From Crotophaga sulcirostris (Eukaryota > Chordata > Aves > Cuculiformes > Crotophagidae): a stretch of 64,000 bases of DNA. Location: NCBI GenBank assembly GCA_013397455.1, contig VYZB01000377.1, positions 131,253-195,252 on the forward strand, written 5' to 3'. How positions within the stretch are numbered: position 1 is the first letter of the stretch; every line of letters begins with the position of its first letter. The notes under the pieces were generated by a model, which saw only the letters and a list, made by a program, of their open reading frames with translations, was not told where the DNA came from and made no database searches. Positions 11,690 through 24,105 of this stretch are shown one piece after another. Position numbers and translations under genes: made by a program.

Positions 11690-13620
11690 ATCATAGACTC
11701 ACAAAATGGTTTGTGTTGGTAGGGATCTTAGAGATCATTTATTTCCAACTCTCCTGCCATGGGCAGAGACATCTTCCACTAGACCAAGTTGCTCATAGTT
11801 TCATCCAACCTGGCCTTAAACACCTCTGTGGATGCGACACTCACTACTTCTCTGGGCAACTTGTTCCAGTGCCTCACTACCCTCGTAGTAAAAAATTTCT
11901 TCCCAATATCTCATCTACATGTACCTACTTTCAGATTAAAACAGTTCCCCCTTGTTCTATCACTGCACTCTCTGATAAAAAGCCCTTCCTCAGCTTTTCT
12001 GTAGGTCTTCGTTAAGTACTAAAAGGCTGCTATAAGGTCTCCTAGGAGCCATTTCTTCTCTAGGCTAAATAAGCCCAACTCTCTCAGCCTGTCCTGATAC
12101 GGGAGATGCTTCAGCCCTCTGATCATCTATGTGGCCCTCCTCTGGATTTGCTCTAACAGACCTGTGTCTTTCCTGTGCTGAAGACTGAATGCAGTACTCC
12201 AGGTGAGGTCTCACCAGAGCAGAGTAGAGGAGGAGAATCGCCTCCCTCGACCTGCTGGTCACATTTCTTTTGAGGCAGCCCAGGACACGGTTGGCCCTCT
12301 GGGCTGCAAGAGCACCTTGCAGACTCATGTTGAGTTTCTCATCCACCAGCACTCCAAAGTCCTTCTCTTCAGGGCTGCTCTCAATCCCTTCATTCCTCAA
12401 ACTGTGTTTGTGTTTGGGATTGCCCCAACCCAAGTGGGCCCACCTCTCAAGCCTGTCAAGTTCCCTCTGGATGGCATCCCTTCCCTCCAATGTTGTGGTC
12501 GTCAGACACAGCTTGGTGCCATCAACAAACTTGCTGAGGATGCCCTGGGTCCCACTGTCCATGTCTATGAAAAAAGACAGCAGTCACAATACCAACCCCT
12601 GCAGAACGCCTGTTGTCACTGATCTCCATTTGGATATTGAGACAACTCTTGACAACCCTTTTGAGTACAACCTTCCAGCCAATTCATTATCCACTGGACG
12701 GTCCATCTCACAAGCCATATCTCTCCAATTTAGAGACCAAAATGTTTTGCAGGACAGTGCCAAATGCTTTGCATGGGTCCAGGTAGATGATGTCAGTTAC
12801 TCTTCCCTTATCCATCAATGCTGGTAGATACCCATTGTAGAAGGCCACCAAATTAATCAGACACAATTTGCCCTTAGTGAAACCATGTTGATTGTCAACA
12901 AGCACCTCTCTATTTTCATGTGCCTCAGCAGAGTTTGCAGGAGGAAACTGCTCCATGATCTTGCTGGGCAGAGAGATGAGACTGATCAACCTGTAGTTCC
13001 CCGAGTCTTCTTTTTTCCCCTTTTTTAAAAATGAGGGTTATGTTTCCCCTTTTCTGTTCAGTGGAAACTTCAACGAACTGCCATGACTTCTCAAATGTGA
13101 TGGATAGTGGCTTAGCAACTTCTTCCACCAGTTCCCTCAGGACATGCAGATGCATCTCACCAGGTCTCATGGACTTGTGCACATTCAGATTTCTTAGATG
13201 GTCTTGAACCTGATCATCCCCTACAGTGGGTGGTTCTTTGGTCTCCCAGTCCCTGCCTTTGCATTCTGCAACTTGAACTGTTGTTTGAGCCATTGCCAGT
13301 GAAGACTGAGGCAAAAACGTTGCTGAGTGCCTCAGCCTTCTCCATATCCTGGTTAACCAGGTCCCCCCTTTACTTCATTGAGGACCCACATTCTCTCTAG
13401 TCTTCCATTTATCACTGAGGTACCTACAGGAGCTTTTCTTGTTGTCCTTGGCATCCTTGGCCAGATTTAATTCAATCGGGTATTTAGCTTTCCTAGGCTG
13501 ATCCCTGGCTGCTCAGATAATTTCTCTGGATTACTTTCAGGCTACATACACTTGCTTCCACCCTGTGTAGTCTTCCTTTTGAGTTTAAATTTGTCCAGGA
13601 GTTCCTTGTTCATCCATACA
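11690..13620 (-). mobile_element. CR1 LINE, 5'-truncated and decayed
   Basis: About 1.9 kb of a CR1 non-LTR retrotransposon in reverse orientation, against about 4.5 kb for full length. The 3' end lies at 11690 (ATCATAGACTCACAAAATGG is the reverse of the usual tail region). Minus-strand translation gives successive reverse-transcriptase pieces: NVHKSMRPGEMH and NITLIFKKG near 13.1-13.2 kb, SLPSKIMEQF and QHGFTKG near 12.9-13.0 kb, IYLDPCKAFGTV near 12.77 kb, SKFVDGTKL near 12.53 kb and [10 protein letters not shown] near 12.22 kb. The pieces lie in different frames, so frameshifts and stops are present. Catalytic positions are altered (see findings), so the copy is inactive. Confidence 0.93.
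12065..13314 (-). pseudogene. CR1 ORF2 reverse transcriptase remnant
   Basis: The coding remnant of the element above. Three open pieces (12925-13314, 12708-12989 and 12065-12562) cover the reverse-transcriptase fingers, palm and C-terminal segment in order. A frameshift near 12985 separates the first two, and a stop at about 12708 interrupts the second. The palm motif usually read as DFSKAFDTV is DPCKAFGTV, and the FADDTKL-type box reads FVDGTKL. About fifteen residues between DRLERWA and the GIESS segment appear deleted in frame compared with the copy at 34.7 kb. Confidence 0.85.
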
Positions 13621-15452
13621 GAAAAATGAAGCAGAAACAAAAGACAAGCTGTTGTTGTTGTTTCACCATAAAGATGAAATTTGGAATCTCTTCATCGTTA
13701 CCTTGTGTGTAGTAACTGAAAGGAACAGCAATATTAATATTTTTATTGAACAAATGAGATTTACTTTTATATTCTCTGTTCCCAAACTATGTATCTAATC
13801 CTACAGATTTTTTCCCTCTGTTCTGTTGTTTGTTTTTTTTACCCTTTCTTTAATTACATCTTAACTTTTCTCATACTTTGTTTTTTGTTTGCTCCTTGAT
13901 TTTTTTTTGATTCTTAATGGCCTAAAGGTCATAAGGGTCGTTTATTCAATTATTCATGCAACAATTGGATAGGAAAGCCACACACTTCAATTTACTTCCA
14001 TCTACTTGCAAGTTAACAATTCAGAACTGCCATAAAGTCCAGTGAACTCAGGACTTCCTGCTTCTGTAAATTTGTGTATAGTATCAGTTATGGGAAAGTA
14101 GTATAGGAATTTTGCCTACTTGGAAAAAAGTACCGTTCCAAAATGAAGTAAAGAAACCGTTTATTTAGAGATATATATATTCTTTCCCCTGGTGGATCTG
14201 ATCCACTCTGAATAACAGTACAAAAAAAAAGGAAAATTAACATTCTCTTGCTCACTATTATTGCTCAGCTTTTAGCTACTATGACTTTGTTTATCTTCCT
14301 TATAAGGAAAACTATAAAAGCTAATTTTAATACTGGATTTTACAATGTTTACTGAGATGCTTTTTAAAAATTTTCTTGGCTTGTAAAAGTATAATTATTG
14401 TATCCTAATAATTATAACAGACGACATTTCTCCTCCTCTTCACAGTGTTTGATCTAAACTGCAAATTTCTGATCTTCTTGTCGAAGACAGAGCTGTTTTC
14501 TTGGGAATATTTCGAACTTTGATGAAAGTTTTATGACACTTCCAACAAAACATGCTGCTCATTAAAATTTTATAGAGCGAGAGCTCTATCTGCATTGTTT
14601 TGGAATTGTAAATATCACATAATTGTCATCAATGAGTAGTTGATGAAACACCTGTTCCCAGAAGCTTATATCTGTAGACAGGAGTTCGGTGTCTCAGTCA
14701 AATACGTGCTTTTGCTGTCCCAGAGTATCAAGACATAGGTCTTTTCATTCTGTTGTGGTGATGGTCCCAAAAGTCAAACTATGATGAAACTGGTGATTTA
14801 TTTATAATATTTTGCAAGGCATTTGCAGAGGAAACAAATATTGTAGTCTTTAAATATCTTACTCACTCTTTCTCCTTGTCCCATGAGGCGCCAGGAGATT
14901 AGTGTCCCATTAGTTTCCTTCATACAATTTTTATGAGTCAAAACTTAAACATCTGTCTTTGGGTAGACTGGATAGCTGTGGTCCCTCAGACATATGAACA
15001 TTAACTGCAGCACTGTTTTATCATAGGACATCTAGTTCAGATAAATGACAGCTGACACAACTGCTAATTCTCCTTAACATTCAAGCCTCAGGGAGTCTTC
15101 CTAAAACAAACAAACCAGAACACTGTAAACGACTATAAATATTTTTTAGAATTATTTCAAAAACTTACTTGACACATGTTAGTTATCACTTGCTATTTCT
15201 TGTATCTTTGATAACTGTGGAGAAAAAAATACCCGTTTTAATGAAACACTGTTCCCTTTCAGAAGCACTTAGGTAATTTTACTCTCAGAAAACCTGAGGT
15301 TTTGCCTTGTCATTATGAAGACTTCATGAGGATATAAAGACATTACTCAGACAATTTGTTTTTTTTTTAAAAGAGATAGTCTAATTAAAAATTAGAACAT
15401 TATTATTTAATATTATCTAATTAGAACAGAAGCCATTTTTCTTCCCTTCTAG

Positions 15453-15573
15453 CTTCCTGAGGAATGCCTGACTCTTCCCCTTCTGGCTCCATGGGATGTG
15501 TGCAAAATCAGAGGAAGCAGATCATCTCTCTCAAAGGCTATGTACTCCACAAGTGCAGAAAGTAGTGGCACAG
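15453..15573 (+). CDS. candidate coding exon following 11029-11111 (unconfirmed)
   Basis: 121 bases between a textbook acceptor (CATTTTTCTTCCCTTCTAG) and a consensus donor (ACAG/GTGAGT). The frame that continues from the 11029-11111 candidate (phase 0) is open for all 40 codons (LPEECLTLPLLAPWDVCK...) and leaves one base. The segment is close to 50 percent GC in an AT-rich setting. This is the best single splice-bounded open segment in the window. No protein family is recognised and no next exon of matching phase was convincing. Confidence 0.25.
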
Positions 15574-16558
15574 GTGAGTTAAATGGAAGCTAGAATGTTT
15601 TTCCTCAGATGGGATGTATACTTTGCATATTAGCAAGTGGTATTTTTCCTGAATTACCTCCTGAAGGCGTGGTTTCTGTCTTTATCGACAATACAGGAAA
15701 CTGAGGAAGATTGTGTTTGAATTTAGCTAGGTTAAGTGTCTAGAGTTAGGTGATGTGAATACCTCTTTCAGTCATAAAAGCAGAACAAAGATGTTCATTT
15801 AAACTGTAGTACTTGCAGAGCTACAAAACAGTGATAATCACAATATAATTAGAATCCATATAATGAGAAAGTTATGTATACAAGTGTTAGAATGACAATA
15901 AAATTCAGACAGACAGATTTAATAAAATGAGGGAGCTCATCAAAAATACCCTAAGGAAAAGTAAACTCCTTGGATATGGCTTTTATTCTACTTAAGGAAA
16001 CAGTAATAGTGTCTCAGGAGGTGTTGTATTGCTGAACAAAATGAGAAATAGGAAGAAACTTACATAGCTAAATAACACATTTTGAATGCCTGAATCAAGA
16101 AGAAATCCTTCAAAAATCTGACCCACTCTAGCTGATAAGTAGGAAAATAAATTAAATAACAATACTTACTAGGTATGAGGAACACAAGAAAGGCTAAAAC
16201 AAATTTCCAGAATAACCAATGAAATGCATAAAAAGAAACAAAGCCTATCTTTAAATATGGATTTTATAATAGATAGAAATTCTAGAATTGATGGATAAAA
16301 ACCTGTTTAGGTTCAAGGTGATTATGTCAGAAAGCAGGTAGAGGAATAAAACTAGTAGATCAGCAGGGACAAATACTTAGCATAAAGTTCTTCTGATTGA
16401 ACTCAGGTATGAAATGTCTGAACATCCAATAAAATACCCAGTCTCTTACCAGTTCAGAGGACTGAAGGACTTTGGTTATGTATGTGAAAATGTGCAGATA
16501 ACCTCAATTCGGCAGGGGCTGCAAACACACTTGGGGAATTAGAACTTTAAATGACTGT

Positions 16559-16602
16559 GACAAATTGGGGAAATGCTCTTGACAAATTGGGGAAATGCTC
16601 TT
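16559..16602. repeat. 22-base exact tandem duplication
   Basis: Two adjacent identical copies of a 22-base unit beginning GACAAATTGGGG (16559-16580 and 16581-16602), seen directly. Confidence 0.95.
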
Positions 16603-19165
16603 CAGCAAAAAAGTACACTTGTAGTAATAAACTTCAGGTGTGAATGACAGGAAAAACAGGGTGAGTGTGTGTACAAGGAGAAGAATCTTAGATTTACAAT
16701 AGCTCAGGAGGCATGAAGAGTTGACCAGTGAAAGCTTGTAGGTGAACCAAACCCAGAGAAGGCAGTTGTAGTTATAGAAGAACTCATTTAGCAACTAGAA
16801 TGTCTGAATGTAAAGTAATATACATAAAATGGGAAGAGTATAGAACAACTGCTAAACTTGCAAACCGATTCTTTTGGCTCAGTTAGCTTGCCGTCATTGT
16901 AGAAATCTCAGAAAAAATCCTTGGCTGAACGCAGCTTCAGGCAAAAACCTAACAAGATATTAAAATACATAGAGGCAGAATGGAAAGAAATCCTAAGGAA
17001 AATATTATAATGTATGTGTCTAAGTGAGTGGTGAAGGTTTATTTGAGTTATTATGCTCATTTCTGTAAATACTGAAAATATTTGACTCACTGAAACATTC
17101 TCTTTCATGAAAAGGGTTTGAAAAAACTGAGAGTACTATTTTAGAGAAGAAATAAAAAGCACAGTTGGCAGAAAGGTCACTTAGAATTCACTTGCTTATT
17201 TAAGTATTTACAAACTGAATTAGGATAAAAACATCTGTAGCACCAATATTTTGCAGTAAATACTGTAAAACTCATTTTAGAAACACAAATATGTTTCCAA
17301 AATGACGAATGTTCCTAGGAGTTTATAGCTTTCCTTTTGATGGTCTGTAACCTAAATAAGGAAACCCTTCTATGTTCTTTTCCTTAAATTTAGTGTACCA
17401 GAACCATATACTTATTAAGAAAAATGCTGAGACTTCTAAGTACTGAAAAATTTCTGCAGTTGCAATACTATAGTCCCTGATAACTAGGATCATATTTGGT
17501 AAAATTTGGGCTATAGAAACATGAGAGGCAGAGTTTTTAACCTTAAATTATAAGATATAAAACTATTAATGAATGTCACATGGGAGTCTGCTTGAATAAT
17601 ATTTATCCTCTGGATAGGTGATCTAGGCATTGTTATTGGTAATTATTATAGTTATCTACTTCTAATGAAGCACAAGGTTAAAAAAAATGTAAGTATATTA
17701 AAATGTAAGGATGAAGAAAAACATCATTCAAGGACTGTAATACCTAAATATTCAGATTATTTTTTTTAAGTAATTATCTCTCCAGTGTGACATGATTGAA
17801 AACAAATATTTAAGGAGGAAAAAATCATACTTTATCAATGAAATATTTTAAAGGATAATTTTGAACCTTTAATTAATCACTTCGGTGTAAAGTTTTAACC
17901 ATATATACACCTTTATATATATTCAAAGAAACATGTTCCTTTGTATACACGTATACACACCATCGCATCATATTTTATGATGCAAATGCAATTATATGAT
18001 ACTTGGGCAAAAATAAGAAAAAATATATTCCTGACTTTTATCAATAAATTTAAATACTTTATTTGCCATTTACTTCCTTTCATTATCTTTTTCTCTAAAG
18101 GATACTGAGAACAATCTTATATGCCCATGAATCGCATCAATGGGAGTTAGGGATGGTTAACTAATTCAGGTACAGCCTTGCTGCATGCACTGTTCTTCTG
18201 CAGGCTTAAGAATGCTTTTCCCCTCAGTCTGGAGAAGAAAAGGGGAGCTGCTTAACTCATCCAGTTCACTGTTGTAATTAATATGATGTTACAAAAAGTC
18301 AGGTTGAAGTGCTATGAACTATATTTGCTTGCTAAAAGCTAAAATAAACACTATCTACTTTATTTCCAAAACTTGACACAACCTTTGTATTTAGTCTCTG
18401 TGACCTTTTCTGCACTCCTAGTGATCTTAACTAAATGACTCTCATGTTATATTATTCTGTATTTACTGCTTTGGACATGATTGACTAAAACAAGAGGATG
18501 CAAAAAATATTACTATAAAAATTATATCCCTCTATAGATATTATCCCAAATGAGAAAAGTGTCAGCTTCATAAAAATGCAAACATTTGAAGAGGATGAAG
18601 TACCATACCACAGCCTTTTAGTCTAGGTCATAGACATCTACTATGTAGTTTACATGGATGAATTAGCAACATCTATAGAAAATAGTCACAGCTGAAGTCA
18701 TGAGTTGACCCAGTGGAGCTAGAGCAGTAATGCTGTAAGGCTTCCAAAGCATTCTCTGAAGGAAATCCACATACAGGAGAGATGCAGGGTGGAACAGTGA
18801 TATAACCCAAAATTTGATAACCAAAAACCGTTCAAATCTGAATTTAGGCATCAAAATAATGATTTTATTTTCAGAGATGCTGGGCATCTGCTTGCCTAAA
18901 TAAAAAGAACAACGGTAAATGCATCTGAAATTGAAACACTAAATTAGGCTTGCAAGTTCAGATATATGTAAACAACTTCAGACACACAAAGAACTCAGTT
19001 CTATGAGGTACAAATGAAGAAACAAAGTAGGGATAGACATTCAACCTGTGCTTAAGAACATAGCGTCCAGTATAGTCCAGTGTATTTTCCTACCTTTGTC
19101 TAATTCTTGGTATGTAGCAAGACACCCATTTGTAGTCCATATGATCCTCCCTGTAACCCTTGCCA

Positions 19166-19221
19166 TGCAAAGGTAGTTCCAGAGCAGTGTAGATGCATCA
19201 GATGTGTTAACTACCTTTGCA
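19166..19221. repeat. 13-base inverted repeat with 30-base loop
   Basis: TGCAAAGGTAGTT (19166-19178) is followed by its exact reverse complement at 19209-19221. An 11-base part of the same motif recurs at 19267-19277. Confidence 0.9.
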
Positions 19222-21633
19222 AAACTGGATGTGATGCTATGATTTCATGGCTAGCAAGCTTTTGTCCAAAGGTAGTTCAGTGCAAATTAGATCATGCCTC
19301 TACCTTGTTCCTGCCTGATGTAGATGTGCTGACAACACATACCTCACCTCATCTTCAGAGGGTCTGTGGAAACATTCTTGGACATCCAGTGCTACACAAA
19401 CAATAGTACAGTAAGGTGTTGCATGATGGCTTGTGAATACCTTATGAAAGGCAAAACTGTATAAATCTATATTTATAATCACAAAAAAGTGGATGTATTT
19501 GTTATAATTTCAGTATGATAAAACAGAAGCTAATACTTGGACAGTTTCTAATGCAATTTGAAGTGAAGAAAACCTGTGGATATTTACTTCTGTGATCTAG
19601 GGATCAAGGTCCACATAATTCAGCTTGCAATTTCACTATTAAAATCTACTTTGAGTCAATTGTTGAAGGAAACTTGAGTCAGGATTTGATTTGAATCAAT
19701 TATAAGTCTGGTAATTCTTGAAAAGTTCACAGAGGCTAAACCACTTCATTACCCTCCCTGCACTCCTCCCCCTTTCCCTTCTTTTCTTTGTCCCCAGCAG
19801 TATGATTAGTGTAGATGACTTCACACCACAACGGCACACAGATATGTATTCACTTGCTTCTATGCTGAGAGCCTAGAATTGCTAGATTCTTGCCATGCTG
19901 CAAACATATGCTGGAGGATACATCATCCAAAATGTTACTAAAGTAAACATGTTTTTTTGTGCTTCTTGAAATTATCTTTTAGTACCAGGACTTCTTGTCA
20001 TTTTTCCCTGCTGTGCACTTAATGTGCTGGAAAGATATCTAATGATGGCCAGTTTAAATCTAGCTGGCTTGTGAGTGTTAGAATTGCAATTGTAACTAAT
20101 AGTAGTCTCAAATAATTTGACTTGAATATGCATGTGCATATAGTATAAGAACCTGATTTTGGAAGTATATTGGTTCGGTTAACATATTATGACCATCTGA
20201 TTGTAGTGAAATGACCAAAATTCTGGCTATGCTGGAGCATGCCACAGTTCCCACTTGGAAACACATGTCTAATTTCCCTTTCAGCTGGAGCTAGAAAATA
20301 AGGCTTAGGGAACAATACATGGCCCAAACCTGTCTGATCATCAAATCAGAGTATGATAGGAGGGTCGAACCAAACTCTTAGTGGTAATAAAGAATTATGG
20401 TTTTTGTCTTTGCTTCTATCTTTGTGAACCCTCTAGCTCTGCCTGTGTAAATTACTTTTGGTGATTGTTGCTAATGTCAGTGGATATATGAACCTTTTTT
20501 AAAAGATAATGTCTTTGCATACAAAATCAGTACCTCTGGCTGAGAAACTCATTGGCCACTGAATGCTGGAAGTTAATGCCACTGCAGTATTGTCTGGTTA
20601 TGCATGGGAAGCTCTTCTCTGGCAACTCCCACCTTTCTGTTCTTGGGAAGGAGACCGCTGAGAATGAAGTTCTTTCAGAGGGCCACAGGACAGTTGCTGT
20701 TATGGCATGATCTTACACTAAAAAGAATGTGATCATATCACGAAACCCAAGATTAAAAATTTATATGCGCGCTTCTTCACTTTTTGGTATTCTGGATGTT
20801 AATCTAGAGTTGGTTGCTAACATCTTCCAAGAATCATGGTTTAAAAAATATCAGTGCAGTTATCTCCGTGAATGCTAAATAAAAAAAAATATTAGAAGGC
20901 TAAAAAGAAAGTTACAGCTTCTTTTGTTCTTCATCATAATGGTACTTCAAGCAGAGGCCCACATGTTTCACATAACAGAATGGTTCACAGTTTCCAAGTT
21001 TCTGTTATTTCGCTTATCATCATCTTATCCTTAAACTTCAAGGGAACACCAATCTGATCCACATTGTTTATGTTAATCTTTCTTCATCATTTTATAAATT
21101 GTGATAATGTAATGAGGGAACAGGAGTACACCGGAAACTGTGTATAAAATCTATAACTAACCAAGACAGTTCTCATTTCAAAATCTGAATGCTAAAGATT
21201 CCAGAAGTTTTTGCTCCGTTCATTAAAAAGATTCTTGCAAGAGTTCAAATAAAGTACCTTTCTGGAAATTGCAGTTCATTGTCAGAAGGAAAAGAGTAGT
21301 GAATGAATTATCTTCTGTGAATTGCTCACTTATCTCTAAGATACATATATTTTGTAATAATATGTTCCAAACATTACTAAAATAAGTCCAAGGTTCTTTG
21401 AGTGCTTTCTGGTATGTTGTCTGTGTACATATATAGCCCTTATGGCTCAGAGATTAGGATGATTAACAGAATACAATACTGGCTGCACATGCACAAGTAG
21501 TAAATATCTTTCCTCTCATGGAAAAATCTTGTAATTTAGTGCTCGACCATGCTACCACAGTTTCAAAATAGCACAAATGCAATCTGTCTGAAATTACCAT
21601 TTGTATTCTAGGAAGAATACTATTGTACTGAAT

Positions 21634-21650
21634 TTATTATTATTATTATA
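21634..21650. repeat. (TTA)n short tract
   Basis: About five TTA units, seen directly. Confidence 0.8.
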
Positions 21651-23352
21651 ACCCCAGTTATCTATATCCTTCAGAAAATTTGCATCCTGTCAAATGTGGA
21701 CCAAAGTATCAGTTTGTCTTTGCAACTTATAATACAGATCATATTGGCTATATAACCTAGTGAGCTTTAATGAGTGAAGATAATAAATCAGAAAACTTAT
21801 ATTTTTGCAAAGTCTATTTTTTTCTTGCGTATTCTTCTGATTACTGTTCATCGATTTCTGACTATTTCTGTAAATTCTGTTGTCTACAAAATCACTTAAC
21901 TGTCAATGAATTCAATAGGGAAGACATTTGCCCTTAGCTATAAAAAGAAATTAAAATGTGTTGGCACAGGGGGTAGGGGTGGGGTGCCAGGGAGGAAGGT
22001 TGAAGTTTATTGCTGTGCAAATTGTAATGATTATGAACAGGGTAAAGACACAGCCCTAGGAAAAAAAAATCTTTGTATATACCACAATCAGGAAGGCATG
22101 AAACTTCAGAAAAAGAACATATTTATGCTCTTTCTGAAAACAGAACATCATTCTGTTCTGAAAACAGAACCCAATACAGAACTTGATTTAAAGCTGTACT
22201 GCTGCAGGATCAGGTGTACGTAAGATAGAGGGAGAGAACAGTACAAAATACTAGGGAAGGTGGTTAAACTTCTTGTTATGTCTAAAAAAATACATTATAT
22301 ATTGTTTGATTTAATTGCAGTGAAATTAAATTAGATTTAAGCTTTGAGTCATTATTTTGCATTAGACTATTAGTATCTGAGAGTGATTTATAGATCTGAA
22401 TGAGTTAAGGCTGAGAAAGGTCATTACTACGCTGTTTACATAGCCACATTTTTGTGAGCCAAGGAAATTATGGCTTGCTCCTTAATGAACCCTCCAGTTA
22501 AAAAAAGCTAAAACAAAATCATGGATTCCAAAACCTAATGTTACTGAAAAGAACAGTAACACTTGAAGAAGGATTTAGGAGAATGGGATTTTTAGAGGTT
22601 TGTTTGACAGCAGTTTTCACTTTTTTATCACCTGAAACGAAGTAGCCAAACTGCTGCCAGCTGGATAGGAATCAAGTAACTTTTCTCCACTTAAATTATT
22701 TTTTTAAAAAAACACAAAACACCTGAGTTCATTAGAGCAAATTGGAAAAACTGAAAAAGTTATTGGTCATGTGAGGTTTACAGGTGGGTGGAGTTTGTCT
22801 GTTTGGGATCTCTTTATGTCTTTTTACATAGAGGGGACAGGATAAGTCACATATGCATAGTCTTTCTGGGACTCTCTTGAGGATATGTTGTTGTTTGTTG
22901 AAGGTAAGTTTTGTTGGGTGTGAAGTTACTATTGGTTGACAACTTTACCTTATTCTGTGTCTGAGACTTGCAAATTATGGGGAACAGTTAAAGAGAGCAT
23001 GTGGAAATTCCTTAGTTACTCGCCTCCCTCGCAACTGAAGCATAGCAGTACAATAACCTGGACACAAAGACAGGTAAAGCAGATTTAATCTCTATAGAAG
23101 ATTAAATGGTATTATTGAATCTGATATCTGAAAACTGTTTGATGATCTCTATGAAGTTTCAGAAGTGGGAGTTATTTAATTCTTTTTAGTAATATTCTCT
23201 TTGCTTGACTGGATATTGAAAATACTAAAGGTGTGACCTTGTACACTGCTGCTCTTTAGCGTATGCCTCACAGCACTGAGTTCTCCTCTCCAGGCTGTGT
23301 GTCTCCTCTAGGCTGCTGCAGAGTCAGATTAAGTGGGGCAGAAATCCTAGTG

Positions 23353-23887
23353 TGTCCTGGTTTGAAGTGGGATAGAGTTAATTTTCTCCCTAGTATAATG
23401 CTGCGTTTTGGGTTTACTATGAGAGTCATTTCAATAATATATTGATGTTTTCAGTTGTTGCTAAGTAGTGCTTATACTAAACCAAAGACTTTTCAGCTTC
23501 CTATGCTCTACTAGAGAGCAGGTGGACAAGAAGATGGGAAAAAGCATAGGCAGGAGAGCTGGCCCAAGCTGGCCAAAGGGATATTCCAGACCATATCCTG
23601 TCATGCTTAGTATATAACTGGAGGTGTGGGGGGAGAGGGGTAGTTGACTGGGGGTGATTGTTGCTCAGGAAAAGGATGAATATTGGTCTTTAGGTGATAA
23701 GCAATTGTATTGTGCATCATTGATTCATAATTGATTTTGTATATTCTATTATTATCAATTTCTTTGCCATCCTATTAAACTGCCTTTATCTCAATTTATG
23801 ATTTTTATTTTTTCTCATTTCCCTTCCCATCTTACTGTGGGGGTGAGGAAGTAGCACTTAGTTGCTGGCTAGGGTTAAACCGCAACA
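23353..23887 (+). mobile_element. solo LTR of an avian endogenous retrovirus family
   Basis: A near-complete LTR beginning TGTCCTGGTTTGAAGTGGGA and ending GGTTAAACCGCAACA, the canonical ends of a widespread bird LTR family. It contains GGGATAGAGTTAATTTTC near the start, the GGCCAAAGGGATATTCCAGA block, a TATA box (TATATAAC, 23611), and a polyadenylation-type ATTAAA (23774). No retroviral coding sequence is attached, so it is a solo LTR. It keeps TG and CA termini, but no exact flanking duplication is evident. It is less decayed than the related copy at 6.17 kb. Confidence 0.9.
23611..23618 (+). promoter_or_regulatory. LTR TATA box
   Basis: TATATAAC lies mid-LTR, about 160 bases upstream of the ATTAAA signal at 23774-23779, in the order expected for U3 and R. 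Activity today is unknown. Confidence 0.6.
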
Positions 23888-24083
23888 CAGCAGTAGCTTG
23901 AGAGCTTCCACTTTATTTTCTAAACTGTGAAAACTAACGGTATTCCCAAAGTCTTCCTTTGCTTCTTTTACTGATTGGAGATACTAAGCCTCCTTTTGAT
24001 AGTTAACTAGAAAAACAGTGGTGGGTTTGGTTTTTTTGTTTGCTTATTTTTTGTTTTCTTTTTGCTACACTGTTGTTAGGGAG

Positions 24084-24105
24084 TTTGTAGGCTATTTGTA
24101 GGCTA
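24084..24105. repeat. 11-base exact tandem duplication
   Basis: TTTGTAGGCTA is present twice in direct succession. Confidence 0.9.

Larger units (their letters stand above)
13621..23352. other. AT-rich spacer, no confident gene
   Basis: Almost 10 kb without a recognised transposon. Contents noted: a candidate plus-strand exon at 15453-15573, an exact 22-base tandem duplication at 16559-16602, a 13-base inverted repeat at 19166-19221, a possible terminal exon at 19798-19876, a (TTA)n tract at 21634-21650, and a 13-base direct repeat at 22134-22170. Longer open frames here (maximum about 105 codons at 21906-22223) have no recognisable motifs. Confidence 0.6.

Noticed and set aside
12203..12827. 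Plus-strand open frames of 139 and 185 codons
   Set aside because: They are antisense to the CR1 reverse-transcriptase remnant at 11690-13620. The minus-strand translation gives the recognisable CR1 motifs.
14446..14525. Strong TCTCCTCCTCTTCACAG acceptor followed by 25 open codons and a stop
   Set aside because: Phase does not fit the neighbouring candidates, there is no donor, and a chance pyrimidine tract is a sufficient explanation.
6168..23887. The two plus-strand LTRs as the ends of one provirus
   Set aside because: They are diverged from each other, and the intervening 16.6 kb contains a CR1 and a reverse LTR-like block, with no recognisable retroviral coding region.
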